DNA from: Caballeronia insecticola
GTDB taxonomy: Bacteria > Pseudomonadota > Gammaproteobacteria > Burkholderiales > Burkholderiaceae
NCBI RefSeq assembly: GCF_000402035.1
Contig: NC_021289.1
Span: 1,178,001-1,242,000 of the forward strand
Direction of reading: 5' to 3'
DNA: 64,000 nt
A program made the position numbers and the translations under genes. Positions 9,037 to 17,751 of this stretch are shown piece by piece (positions within the stretch are counted from its first letter, which is position 1; each line of letters starts with the position of its first letter). The notes under the pieces were generated by a model. That model had not been told where the DNA came from, did not search any database, and was given only the letters and a program-made list of their open reading frames with translations.

Positions 9037-11255
9037 CACGCGCGGTCCCCGTCGTCTCCGTTGTTCCCGCGTTGTGCGTTGCGATGTTTGCGCCGCGCCG
9101 CGCCCGCCAGCGCGATCAGCGCAAGCAGCAGCACGACGAGCACGGCCGGAATGCCCCAGCGCGCCCAGTGCCGCGTGACCCAGTCGGTGCTGGTCGCGGG
9201 CTCGTCGGTGAGTTCGTCCGCGCCGACCGTGTCGAACTGTTTGAGCACGCCGCTGCCGTCCACCACGGCGATATCGCCGCGCGACAGTTGCAGCTTGTCG
9301 GTCAGCACCGGCGCCGTGCCGGCCGAGCGATACACAATGCCGCTCTGTCCGCCCGCACTCGCCACGCTCACCACGCCCACGCGCGACAACCCCGACATGT
9401 CGAGCAGCGTGTCGCCCGAAGGCGATGTCAGCGAAAGACGATCGGCCGAATACACGGCGGGATTCTTTTCGTCGGCGAGTCTGACGTCGGCGGCAAGGAA
9501 CGGGCCGTCCGGTTGCGTGGCGTCCTGCGGCGCGCTCACCGCGAATTTCGCCGAGACGGGCGCGATGCCCGCCGCGCCGGTCAGCACGGCCAGGCGCGGC
9601 ACGCTGTCGAGCGCATCGTCGAGATAGGCGCGCGGCACGTACACCGTCGCCGACGACGCATAACGCGCCGCCATGCCCGCGAAGGTGTTGACGGGCGTCG
9701 CCTTGGCGAGACGCAGGTGACTCGTCGGCAGGATCGCGACCGGATACGTCTGGCGCGCCTGGCAACCGCCGTCGGGCTGGCGGCGCAGGCTCACGCGCAG
9801 ATCGTTGGTGCGGGCGAGCGCGTAGCGCGGAATCGGCGCGATCAGACGCTGGCGCGCGCCATCGACGTTGATGAGACGCGCGCCGATCATCACGTCGTTG
9901 AAATAGACGGTGGCCGTCGCGCCGCCGTTGGAGAGCGTCGGCGATGCGGCGATGTCGAGCACCACTTGCTCCGGCAGCCGCCCGTTGCCCGATGCCGCCG
10001 CGAGATCGAAGCGCGCGTCCCACGATGCGTTGGTCTGCACGTCGATGCTGCGCGGATCGCCGCCGAGATCGGACAGCGCGATGGTGTCGCCGTGCGTCTG
10101 CTGCGCCACGTCGATGCGATGCACGACCACGCGATCCGACACGTCGATCGGCCGCCAGCCGTGCGCGAGCGCGCCGATGCCGCGCGTATCGCCGACGACG
10201 ATCAGCGCGCGTCCGCCCACATGCGCGACGCGCACTTCGCCCGGCGCGAGCGGCGTCGTCAGCTGGGACGCCGTGCGCTTGCGCCAGGCGTCGAACGCCG
10301 CGAGCGCATCGCCGGACGTGTTCGCGACTTGCAGACGCAATGCGTCGAGCGCGGCGCCGATCGTGCGCCGCATCGCTTCATCGGCGACCACGACGTCCGG
10401 CCCGAACGCCGTGCGCGGCGCGAGCGCCACGAGCGCGCCGAGTTGCGCCTGATCGGCGATCGCGTGCTTGCCGCCCGCGGCCAGCGCGGCGAACGCGGGA
10501 ACGCTGCGCAGCGCGACCGGCACGTCGATGTTGCTCAGATCGACCGTCTCGCCCACTGCGGGCAGCGCCTGCATCACGGGACGCTTGCCGTCGCGCTGAA
10601 GCAGCGCATTGGTGCGCCAGGCCGTGTCGTATGCGTTGGTCGAGAGCTTGCGGCCGGCAATCGCCAGCACCGGCGCGTACGGCAGCGCGCTCCATGCGGT
10701 GCGCAGGTCCTGCACGTCGGCGGGATTGAAGCGGAACGTGAGACGCGTGGTCGGATCGACGCGCAGCACATTGCCGATCGCCGTCTGATCCGTACAGTCG
10801 TTCTGATTGATCACCGATGCGAAGCCGAGCCCCAGCCGCACGAAGCCCGCGCTTCGCGGCGCGCCGTCGACGCCGAGATTCACCGCGACGCCGCCCGATT
10901 CCTGCGTGAACGCGCGCGCCAGAACCGGCGAGCCGTCGAGCGACAGAAGCATCGTCACGCGCCCGCCGTCGCCGCGCACATAGCCGCCGTCGACTTGCAG
11001 CGTGGCGTCGCTGATCGGCACGTTCGCGGGCACGGGCAAAAAGAACTCGCGCCGCGTGTCGGGCGCATTGAGCGTCACGCTTTCGAGCAGGCCGAGTTGC
11101 CTGAGCGTCACGGTGCGCGTTTCCTGCACGTCGAGGCCGAGCCGGCCGAACGCACCCGCGATGTCGTTGTCCGCGACGGACGCGGCGAGCGTCGCGCGCG
11201 GCACGGCGGCGAGAAAAACGAAGCACGCGCCGAGTAAAACCAGAACGGCGCGCAT
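9036..11255 (-). CDS. BcsB-like periplasmic subunit of a polysaccharide synthase
   Basis: A 739-residue protein with a signal peptide (about 1-24), a long beta-rich periplasmic region and a single C-terminal transmembrane helix (about 700-720) followed by a short basic tail. This is the layout of BcsB, which guides nascent cellulose across the periplasm with BcsA. No BcsA, BcsC or BcsZ gene is present; the partner synthase encoded next to it is NfrB, whose start overlaps its stop by one base. It therefore probably acts as the periplasmic channel for the NfrB product. ATG at 11255 was chosen; upstream non-ATG starts in the same frame are possible. Confidence 0.8.
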   Translation of the reverse strand: MRAVLVLLGACFVFLAAVPRATLAASVADNDIAGAFGRLGLDVQETRTVTLRQLGLLESVTLNAPDTRREFFLPVPANVPISDATLQVDGGYVRGDGGRVTMLLSLDGSPVLARAFTQESGGVAVNLGVDGAPRSAGFVRLGLGFASVINQNDCTDQTAIGNVLRVDPTTRLTFRFNPADVQDLRTAWSALPYAPVLAIAGRKLSTNAYDTAWRTNALLQRDGKRPVMQALPAVGETVDLSNIDVPVALRSVPAFAALAAGGKHAIADQAQLGALVALAPRTAFGPDVVVADEAMRRTIGAALDALRLQVANTSGDALAAFDAWRKRTASQLTTPLAPGEVRVAHVGGRALIVVGDTRGIGALAHGWRPIDVSDRVVVHRIDVAQQTHGDTIALSDLGGDPRSIDVQTNASWDARFDLAAASGNGRLPEQVVLDIAASPTLSNGGATATVYFNDVMIGARLINVDGARQRLIAPIPRYALARTNDLRVSLRRQPDGGCQARQTYPVAILPTSHLRLAKATPVNTFAGMAARYASSATVYVPRAYLDDALDSVPRLAVLTGAAGIAPVSAKFAVSAPQDATQPDGPFLAADVRLADEKNPAVYSADRLSLTSPSGDTLLDMSGLSRVGVVSVASAGGQSGIVYRSAGTAPVLTDKLQLSRGDIAVVDGSGVLKQFDTVGADELTDEPATSTDWVTRHWARWGIPAVLVVLLLALIALAGAARRKHRNAQRGNNGDDGDRA

Positions 11256-11491
11256 GCGGCGCCGCTTCGAATTGTCGTTGATCAAGTTGTGTGACTCGAA
11301 TTGAGCGCAACGGGGCGGAATGGCCGCGCTGCGGTTCCGCGCGGTCCATGTGATTCGGACCGCCGCGAAACACGCACGACGCGCGAACGCCGCGATTGCG
11401 TGAAGCGTGATTTCCGGCCGGGATAATGCTCGCCGCATTGAGTCGCGAACGGCCGTGGCGCGACGTGCTTGACGCGTTGAATCGATAGAAC

Positions 11492-12694
11492 TTAGACGAG
11501 CGCCTCGCGCGCCCGGTACGCCGCGTATTCCGTGCGGAGCGAAGGCGCGGGCCTGAATTCCTCGAAGGGACGGCCCATGAGCGCCGCGACGATGCGTGCC
11601 GAAGCGCGTCCGTCGCCGTAGGGATTCACGTTGCGGGAGAACGCGGCGCGGGCGTCTTCGTCGTCGAGCAGGAGACTGACCGCGCTCGCGATGGCGTCGC
11701 TGTCGGTGCCGACGAGCATCGCGGTTCCGGCGTCGATCGCCTCGGGCCGCTCGGTGACATCGCGCATGACGAGCACCGGCTTGCCGAGCGACGGCGCTTC
11801 TTCCTGCACGCCGCCCGAGTCGGTGAGCACGAGCGTCGAACGCTGCAGCAATCGCACGAAGCCCATGTAATCCTGCGGCTCGATAAGAAACACGTTCGGC
11901 GCTTCGCCTAATGCGCTGATCACCGTTGCCTGCACGTTCGGATTCAGATGCACGGGATAGACGATCTGCACATCGCGACGTTTTGCGATTCGCGCGAGCG
12001 CGGCGCAGATGTCGCGCAGACCCTGCCCGAAGCTCTCGCGCCGATGCCCGGTGACGAGCACCAGTTGCTTGCGCGAATCGAGAAAGGGAAAGCGTGCATC
12101 GAGCTTGCGGCGCAACGCCTCGCACGAATCGATGCGCGCCGTCACATGGCGCAGCGCGTCGATCACCGTGTTGCCGGTGACATACGCACGGCCGTGCAGC
12201 TTTTCGCCGGCGAGATTGTCGAGCGAACGCGGCGTGGGGACGAACATCAGTTCGCTCATCACATCGACGATGCGGCGGTTCATCTCTTCCGGCCACGGAC
12301 TCTGCATGTCGCCGGTGCGCAGCCCCGCCTCGATATGCACGACCGGCACTTGCCGATGAAACGCCGCGAGCGCGGCGGCCGTCGCCGTGGTCGTGTCGCC
12401 GTGGACGAGCACGCGATCGGGCGTTTCGCGGCTGATCACATCGTCGATGGACGACATGAGACGCGAAGTCAGCCCGTTCAGGCTCTGGTTTTCGGACATG
12501 AGCGCGAGGTCGTAGTGCGGCGTGATGTCGAACAGGTCGAGCACCTGCTGCAGCATCGAACGATGCTGGCCGGTCACACATACGACGGAACGAATATCCT
12601 GTTCCGCTTCCAGCGCCTTCACGAGCGGCGCCATTTTGATAGCCTCGGGCCGCGTTCCAAAAATGGAAAGAATCGTTTTTCGCTTCGTGTTCAT
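11492..12694 (-). CDS. wecB: UDP-N-acetylglucosamine 2-epimerase (non-hydrolysing)
   Basis: A 400-residue cytoplasmic enzyme that interconverts UDP-GlcNAc and UDP-ManNAc. Family marks are the FGTRPEAIKMAPL motif near the N terminus, HGDTTTA, HIEAGLRT, GHRRES and TDSGGVQEEAP. ATG at 12694 follows a GGGGA ribosome-binding site; an ATG 10 codons upstream is less well placed. It stands 236 bases upstream of the bcsB-nfrB-nfrA operon on the same strand. In E. coli WecB supplies the sugar nucleotide for the NfrB-made glycan, so a substrate-supply role is likely here, although it could also serve lipopolysaccharide or capsule synthesis. Confidence 0.93.
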   Translation of the reverse strand: MNTKRKTILSIFGTRPEAIKMAPLVKALEAEQDIRSVVCVTGQHRSMLQQVLDLFDITPHYDLALMSENQSLNGLTSRLMSSIDDVISRETPDRVLVHGDTTTATAAALAAFHRQVPVVHIEAGLRTGDMQSPWPEEMNRRIVDVMSELMFVPTPRSLDNLAGEKLHGRAYVTGNTVIDALRHVTARIDSCEALRRKLDARFPFLDSRKQLVLVTGHRRESFGQGLRDICAALARIAKRRDVQIVYPVHLNPNVQATVISALGEAPNVFLIEPQDYMGFVRLLQRSTLVLTDSGGVQEEAPSLGKPVLVMRDVTERPEAIDAGTAMLVGTDSDAIASAVSLLLDDEDARAAFSRNVNPYGDGRASARIVAALMGRPFEEFRPAPSLRTEYAAYRAREALV

Positions 12695-12860
12695 TGTCCC
12701 CGACGATTGCACAATCTTTAACAATTTCGATTGTATTCAGACGTTTAGGAGCACCCTCCAACTAAAATGTAAAAAAGTCTAACGAGAGTTTTATGCAACG
12801 ATTTGGCGATGTTTTGTCTATCGTCAGACAGAGGTTTTTACCTGTTTTTTAACTGGATGG
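12695..12860. other. AT-rich junction between the nfr locus and the arsenic region
   Basis: A stretch much richer in A and T than its surroundings. It holds the upstream region of wecB (read on the minus strand) and ends where the truncated MFS gene stops. No gene, insertion sequence end or clear terminator could be recognised. It marks the left border of the accessory patch. Confidence 0.5.
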
Positions 12861-13301
12861 TTAGGTTGTCCCAGGATGTGGGGCGGGGCTGAACAGCGGA
12901 TCGTAGAACGTCGCGGCCATCGCCAGCCCGAGTCCGATCCAGGCAACGAACACTATCGTCAGCGATGACGTGGCGGACCAGAGCAGCAGCATTGCGGTCG
13001 CGACGACCGAACCGATGGTCATCACACGACGGCCAAGTCCGCGATCAATCCAACTGCCGACCGGATAGGCAGCAAACCCCGACACAAGCAAGCCGAGCGA
13101 CAGCGCTGCGTTCGTTGCCGTACGGCTCCAGCCCATCGTCTGTTCCATCGGGACGACCAGCAGCGAGAAAGAGTAGTAGACGGAGCCCCATGACACCAGT
13201 TGCGCAAGCGCGAGCGCCCACGTCGCCAGCGACTCGGCCCGATCAAGTCCGCTACTCGAGTTCGCTGTCGTCGGTGTCGGCGTTCTGCGTGCTGCGCTCA
13301 T
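12861..13301 (-). pseudogene. Truncated MFS transporter at the end of the ars operon
   Basis: The 146 codons give only the first four or so transmembrane segments of an MFS permease (WALALAQLVSWGSVYYSFSLLV at the start, SWIDRGLGRR as the loop 2-3 motif). The homologous reading ends near YDPLF, after which an unrelated nine-residue tail meets a stop. Normal members have about 400 residues and 12 spans. MFS genes next to arsH are common in ars operons. The start overlaps arsH by 50 bases. The 3' part has been removed at the junction with the nfr locus, so it is very unlikely to work as a transporter. Confidence 0.8.
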
Positions 13302-14016
13302 GACTCATCGCTGCGCCCGCGAGCGCTGTAACGGTTGCCGGGGCCTTGTCCTTGCGTTCGCTGTACCGGTCGGTGAGATAGTCGGAGCGATCGCGCACAA
13401 GCAGCGTGAACTTGTATAGCTCTTCCATCACATCGACGACGCGATCGTAGTACGACGACGGTTTCATCCGGCCGTCGTCATCGAACTCCAGGAATGCCTT
13501 CGCGACCGAACTCTGGTTCGGGATGGTCACCATCCGCATCCAGCGTCCGAGCAGGCGCAAGGCGTTGACGGCGTTGAACGATTGCGAACCACCGGAAACC
13601 TGCATGACGGCGAGCGTACGACCTTGGGTGGGCCGGATGCTGCCCGAGTCGAGCGGCAGCCAGTCGATCTGGTTCTTGAACACGCCGGTCATTGCACCGT
13701 GCCGCTCCGGGCTGCACCATACCTGCCCTTCGGACCAGATCGACGCTTCGCGCAATTCAACGACCTTCGGGTGATCGGCGGGAACGCTGTCGGCGAGCGG
13801 CAGGCCTTGCGGATCGAATACTTTCGTCTCGGCGCCGAACTGGCGAAGAATGCGTTCTGCTTCGAGCGTCAGTAACCGGCTGTAGGACGTCGGGCGTAGC
13901 GAGCCGTAAAGCAGCAGGATGCGGGGCGCGTGGGGCGACACCGTGCGCGGTTCCAGCTTCGCAGCATTCGGCGTGTCCAGATGCGGGAGGCTGATGTTCG
14001 GAATATCGGAGTGCAT
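13252..14016 (-). CDS. arsH: ArsH, NADPH-dependent FMN reductase / organoarsenical oxidase
   Basis: A 254-residue flavodoxin-like protein. The FMN phosphate-binding loop [10 protein letters not shown] lies near residue 40, and the [18 protein letters not shown] and [13 protein letters not shown] segments are typical of ArsH. Members of this family oxidise trivalent methylarsenicals and some aromatic arsenicals to less toxic pentavalent forms. Together with the ArsI-like lyase in the same operon this points to resistance to organic as well as inorganic arsenic. Length is normal. It lies 31 bases after the arsC-arsN fusion gene. Confidence 0.93.
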   Translation of the reverse strand: MHSDIPNISLPHLDTPNAAKLEPRTVSPHAPRILLLYGSLRPTSYSRLLTLEAERILRQFGAETKVFDPQGLPLADSVPADHPKVVELREASIWSEGQVWCSPERHGAMTGVFKNQIDWLPLDSGSIRPTQGRTLAVMQVSGGSQSFNAVNALRLLGRWMRMVTIPNQSSVAKAFLEFDDDGRMKPSSYYDRVVDVMEELYKFTLLVRDRSDYLTDRYSERKDKAPATVTALAGAAMSHERSTQNADTDDSELE

Positions 14017-14047
14017 CGGCGTGGTGTGAACTGCGGATTGAAATGGA

Positions 14048-14875
14048 CTACAGCGTGATTGCGCGCGTCAGCAAGAGCGCCGTCGCTGGACAAAGATCGC
14101 TGGCCTGTCGCGTGGCAAGAATCGAAGCGGGGGCGGTCTCCCGTTCGACCCGTTTGAATCCGGTCTTGCCGAAGAACGTGGAAGCGTCGGTGGTCAGCAC
14201 CCACGCGGTGCGCGCGCCCAAATCAAAGGCTTCGCGCAGCAGAATAGCTACCACGTTGCGGCCAATACCCTTGCCGCGACGCTGCGGTTCGATAACGACC
14301 GAGCGGACCAGCACGTCACTGCCGTACTGCTCGAATCCCCCAAAGCCGACGGAGTTGCCAGCGAGCGTAGCGAACGAAAAGAAGCTGCGTCCTGGTTCGC
14401 TGAGATCGTCGGTTGGTAGTCTGGCTCCGGCCAGTGCCTGTGCAAGTCGAGCATCGCCGCCAGCGACCCCGCTGGCAATGATGAAGGGCACGCCATCTTC
14501 CTTGAGATATTCGCTCTGCGGCCGTTTCGCGAGCAGATCGACGACAGCATCCGACGGCCGGCACAGGCGCGTACCGCGGGCCGTAACGACGATCGGCCGG
14601 TTCATCAGAATCGGATGAGCCAGGATCGCGTCGATCAGTCGGGCGTCGCTCAGGGCGGGATCGTCCAGTCCGAGTTCCTTGTACGGCGTGCCTTTGATGC
14701 GCAGGATGTCCCGTACAGCCATGCCATCTTCGGCGATCAGACGTTCCAGCGTCGCTCGATCGGGCGGCGTCTTCAGATACTCAACGACCTGCGGATTCTC
14801 ACCGGCTTCGCGCAACAGCGCGAGCACGTTGCGCGATGTGCTGCAGTCCGGGTTGTGATAGATCGTGACGCTCAT
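14048..14875 (-). CDS. Fusion of glutaredoxin-type arsenate reductase (ArsC) and ArsN-like GNAT acetyltransferase
   Basis: A 275-residue two-domain protein. Residues 1-about 135 are a glutaredoxin-dependent ArsC, with the catalytic cysteine in [10 protein letters not shown] (C11), the GTPYKELGL and [10 protein letters not shown] motifs and the substrate-binding arginines. Residues about 140-275 form a GNAT domain with the acetyl-CoA loop [16 protein letters not shown], as in ArsN. ArsC reduces arsenate to arsenite for export; ArsN relatives acetylate toxic compounds such as arsinothricin, though which subtype this is cannot be told. Because the separate arsC gene is frameshifted, this may be the operon's only working arsenate reductase. 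Confidence 0.85.
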   Translation of the reverse strand: MSVTIYHNPDCSTSRNVLALLREAGENPQVVEYLKTPPDRATLERLIAEDGMAVRDILRIKGTPYKELGLDDPALSDARLIDAILAHPILMNRPIVVTARGTRLCRPSDAVVDLLAKRPQSEYLKEDGVPFIIASGVAGGDARLAQALAGARLPTDDLSEPGRSFFSFATLAGNSVGFGGFEQYGSDVLVRSVVIEPQRRGKGIGRNVVAILLREAFDLGARTAWVLTTDASTFFGKTGFKRVERETAPASILATRQASDLCPATALLLTRAITL

Positions 14876-14884
14876 GAACGTTCC

Positions 14885-15946
14885 TTAATGGGCTTCGTAC
14901 CAATGCCGCGAGCGGTTGACGACGCCGACCACCAGCAGCATCACCGGCACCTCGATCAGCACGCCGACGACCGTCGCGAGTGCCGCGCCCGACTGGAAAC
15001 CGAACAGGCTGATCGCCGTCGCCACGGCGAGTTCGAAGAAGTTGCTGGCACCGATCAGGCTCGACGGACCCGCCACGCAATGCGCGACGCCAAGCTTGCG
15101 GTTAAGCAGATAGGCGAGACCCGAGTTCAGGAACACCTGGATGAGGATCGGCACGGCGAGCATTGCGATGACCAGCGGCTCGCGAACGATCGCCTGTCCC
15201 TGAAACGCAAACAGCAGCACGAGCGTCGCGAGCAATGCGCAGATCGAATACGGGCCGAGCCGCAAGACGGCCCGCTGGAAATGCGCATCGCTCTCCGCGA
15301 GCAGTACGCGACGCAACGCCTGCGCGATGACAACCGGAATGACGATGTAGAGGCCAACCGATGCGATCAGTGTGTCCCATGGAATCGTGATGGCCGAGAG
15401 GCCGAGCAGCAACGCGACAATCGGTGCAAACGCGACGATCATGATCGCGTCGTTCATCGCCACTTGTGAGAGCGTGAAATACGGATCGCCTTTGCACAGT
15501 TGCGACCAGACGAACACCATCGCCGTGCACGGCGCGGTCGCGAGCAGGATGAGCCCGGCGACGTAGCTGTCCAGTTGTGCGGCGGGCAGCCACGCAGCGA
15601 ACACATGACGCACGAAGATCCAGCCGAGCAGTGCCATCGAGAACGGTTTGACCAGCCAGTTCACGAAGAGCGTCACACCGATCCCGCGCCAATGCCCCTT
15701 CACCTGCGCCATCGCGGCGAAGTCGATCTTGACGAGCATCGGAATGATCATCACCCAGATCAGCACGCCGACGGGCAGATTGACCCGTGCGACTTCCATG
15801 CGGCCGATGGCCTGAAACACGGACGGGAGCACCTGGCCAAGGGCGATGCCCGCGACGATGCACAGTGCGACCCACACGGTCAGGTAGCGCTCGAAAAAGC
15901 CGATCGCAGGGCGACTCGCGCGTGAAATCGAATCAGTGCTGCTCAT
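14885..15946 (-). CDS. acr3: Arsenite efflux transporter Acr3
   Basis: A 353-residue inner-membrane protein with about ten transmembrane helices. The conserved Acr3 cysteine is in the ATAPCTAMVFVWS motif, and the NWLVKPFSMALLGW and GPSSLIGASNFFELAVATAI segments are characteristic. It expels arsenite using the proton gradient. The ATG at 15946 overlaps the end of the upstream arsC pseudogene by 14 bases, so its translation was probably coupled to that gene; the frameshift could therefore affect expression. The arsC-arsN fusion follows 9 bases downstream. Confidence 0.95.
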   Translation of the reverse strand: MSSTDSISRASRPAIGFFERYLTVWVALCIVAGIALGQVLPSVFQAIGRMEVARVNLPVGVLIWVMIIPMLVKIDFAAMAQVKGHWRGIGVTLFVNWLVKPFSMALLGWIFVRHVFAAWLPAAQLDSYVAGLILLATAPCTAMVFVWSQLCKGDPYFTLSQVAMNDAIMIVAFAPIVALLLGLSAITIPWDTLIASVGLYIVIPVVIAQALRRVLLAESDAHFQRAVLRLGPYSICALLATLVLLFAFQGQAIVREPLVIAMLAVPILIQVFLNSGLAYLLNRKLGVAHCVAGPSSLIGASNFFELAVATAISLFGFQSGAALATVVGVLIEVPVMLLVVGVVNRSRHWYEAH

Positions 15947-16306
15947 CGTCGGTTCCGATGAATGCTGCCGGATCCTCGAAGCCCCAGTGTGCAGTGATCG
16001 GCTTGCCCGGCCAGATCGTGCAGACCTCACCGGCAGCCTGATCGCACCCGGTGATAACGAAGTCCATCTGCGGGGCATCCGGCTTGCCAAATTCGTCCCA
16101 ACTCTTGCTGCGAAGGCCGGCGGTGTCGTAGTCGGGGGCTTCGCATCGCTCGACGGCGAACGGGTTGATCGTTCCGGACGGATGACTCCCCGCGCTAAAG
16201 GCTTGAAAACGGCCCTTGCCGAGCGCGCTAAAAAGCGCCTCGGCCATGTGCTTCGGGCACTGTTGCCCGTGCATGGAACGAGGATGTTGCAGGTCCGGTC
16301 ACGCAT
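15933..16306 (-). pseudogene. arsC: Thioredoxin-type arsenate reductase arsC, frameshifted
   Basis: From ATG at 16306 the reading begins MRDRTCNILVPCTGNSARS, which holds the CX5R phosphatase-like loop. The expected continuation MAEALFSALGKGRFQAFSAGSHP is in another frame starting at 16247. One base is missing in the codon between RS and MAEA (near 16248-16249); adding it back would restore an uninterrupted protein of about 124 residues. Low-molecular-weight phosphatase-type ArsC proteins reduce arsenate with thioredoxin. An ATG at 16274 opens the downstream frame but would leave out the catalytic loop. A sequencing error is possible. It overlaps arsI by 8 bases and acr3 by 14. Confidence 0.8.
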
Positions 16307-16760
16307 GTACTGCTCCGGTCGGAATTGCGCCTGCGCAGCAGGCGACGGGGGAAACACCGGGAGCGCGCGAGCGGTCGCGTGACTCGCCATAAATCGACGC
16401 ATGGTCTAGCGTGCGAAACGTCTCCCAGGCTACGCCCTGCGGGTCGACGGTCCAGGTCTTGTCTGACTTCGCGTAGCAGCACGTCGTTGCGGTCTGGTCC
16501 GTCACCGGCACTTCAGCATTGGCAAACCGTGATCGCATCTCGGTCAGTTCCTCGTCCGATTCCACCTGAATGCCCAGATGGTCGATGCCGGGGCGAACGC
16601 CTCGTTGCGAGATCGCGAAGTTGACCTTCGGGTCGCTCAATTCCCACTTGCAATAGTCGGACTTCGAAACTGTCGGCTCGGCGCCGCCGAACATGGCGAC
16701 GTAGAAGCGCGTACTCGCTTCGAGATCCTCGACTGCAACGTGAATGTGCATACGTTTCAT
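16299..16760 (-). CDS. arsI: ArsI/CadI-family VOC protein (probable C-As bond lyase)
   Basis: A 153-residue vicinal-oxygen-chelate protein. The N-terminal metal His is in MHIHVAVEDLEAS, the second in GIDHLGIQ, and the vicinal cysteine pair is in the TTCCYAKSDKTW motif, as in ArsI, the Fe(II)-dependent dioxygenase that cleaves the carbon-arsenic bond of trivalent organoarsenicals; the WET motif gives the third metal ligand (E). The start at 16760 has a GGGAG site seven bases away and overlaps the arsR stop (ATGA). Similar proteins are often labelled cadmium-induced CadI, but the arsenic context supports ArsI. Confidence 0.85.
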   Translation of the reverse strand: MKRMHIHVAVEDLEASTRFYVAMFGGAEPTVSKSDYCKWELSDPKVNFAISQRGVRPGIDHLGIQVESDEELTEMRSRFANAEVPVTDQTATTCCYAKSDKTWTVDPQGVAWETFRTLDHASIYGESRDRSRAPGVSPVACCAGAIPTGAVHA

Positions 16761-17086
16761 GACTTCGCTCCCTTGCATTTAGGGGCGTCGACGCCGCAAG
16801 CGGCTCCCGCGCAACAGTTTTCGGTCAGGAACCCGATAAGCCCGTTCATCGCATCGAAGTTCGCCGAGTAGTAGATGAAGCGGCCTTCCTGCTGACCGTT
16901 CACGAGTCCGGCGTGCGACAGGTCCTTCATGTGAAATGAAAGGCTTGATGGCGACAGACCCACTTGCTGTGCTATCTCACCTGCTGCCATGCCCTCGGGG
17001 CCTGCAACAACGAGAGCACGGAAGATGGCCAGCCGCGATTCATGAGCGAGAGCGCCTAACGCGCGTACGACGAGGTTCGTGTCCAT
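16757..17086 (-). CDS. arsR: ArsR/SmtB-family arsenite-responsive repressor
   Basis: A 109-residue winged-helix repressor, first gene of the ars operon. The recognition helix region is VGLSPSSLSFHMKDLSHAGLV (about 42-62). The arsenite site is probably the C-terminal cysteine group C91, C92 and C97, a layout like that of Acidithiobacillus ArsR, with C104 as an extra; the classical CVC motif in the DNA-binding helix is missing. It should bind the inverted repeat at 17116-17133 and release it when arsenite is bound. ATG at 17086 was chosen because upstream codons run into the operator region. Confidence 0.92.
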   Translation of the reverse strand: MDTNLVVRALGALAHESRLAIFRALVVAGPEGMAAGEIAQQVGLSPSSLSFHMKDLSHAGLVNGQQEGRFIYYSANFDAMNGLIGFLTENCCAGAACGVDAPKCKGAKS

Positions 17087-17115
17087 GACTGCATCGTAGG
17101 TGCTTTGATTCAACA

Positions 17116-17133
17116 ATTCAAGTATTATTGAAT
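17116..17133. promoter_or_regulatory. Likely ArsR operator
   Basis: An inverted repeat ATTCAA-GTATTA-TTGAAT lies 30 bases upstream of the arsR start in an AT-rich promoter stretch. The half-sites resemble those bound by ArsR/SmtB proteins. Function is inferred from sequence and position. Confidence 0.6.
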
Positions 17134-17149
17134 CGACGGGCGAATGTGA

Positions 17150-17674
17150 GAAAGAACGAGCCGATCGAAGGAAGACTTCATGAAGCATTTTCGGAGCAAG
17201 TATGAACCACCGGTACCGCTCTGGATCTCCATTGAAGTCTGGGATTTCGGTTTGCTCTCTTACTATTATTCCGGGCTCCGACAGGCTGATCGACAAGCTC
17301 TTGCCTCCGAGCTCGGCATTCCAAGAAACGTTCTGCTCGGGAGCTGGCTTCGCACGATAAGCCATCTACGGAACATCGCTGCCCACCATAGCCGCCTTTG
17401 GAATCGTTCGCTCACTGACAACCCAAAACCTCCCGGTCGTAACGAGGTGGATCTGCTGTGGCACCTTGCCGGACCCCAAAACGCACATTCCCGAGATCGT
17501 GTATACGGCGCGCTTTCGGTCACCCAATACTTGCTCCAGGCACTACGCTTCGACGACCATTGGAAGAACGCATTGAAGGCGCTAATCAACTCCTTTCCGA
17601 CCTGTCCAGGTGTCGCTACGGTCGAAGCGATGGGGTTCCCTCCAGGCTGGCAGTCGCTAGATCTTTGGAAGTAA
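17150..17674 (+). pseudogene. C-terminal fragment of an Abi_2 (AbiD/AbiF-like) abortive-infection protein
   Basis: The readable frame gives the C-terminal half of an Abi_2 family protein: PPVPLWISIEVWDFGLLS, then SWLRTISHLRNIAAHHSRLWNR with the HEPN-type RX4H motif (R64 to H69 counted from the ATG at 17180). Family members have about 300 residues; here 164 remain. Homologous residues continue upstream of the ATG to a stop at 17147-17149, beside the ars promoter, so the N-terminal half has been lost. AbiF-type HEPN proteins act in phage defence, some with a small RNA. Whether the fragment is still expressed is unknown; I count it as a remnant. Confidence 0.75.
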
Positions 17675-17751
17675 CTGGCTATCGACCGCACCGCGTGCCC
17701 AGCAGCGCATAGCCGCTCTGCATCCGGCATTGTGGGCAGGAACGTCTGGCG

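Noticed and set aside
15933..16274. ATG at 16274 as the true start of an intact arsC
   Set aside because: The product would lack the CX5R catalytic loop, which is readable one frame away just upstream; a frameshifted gene is the better explanation.
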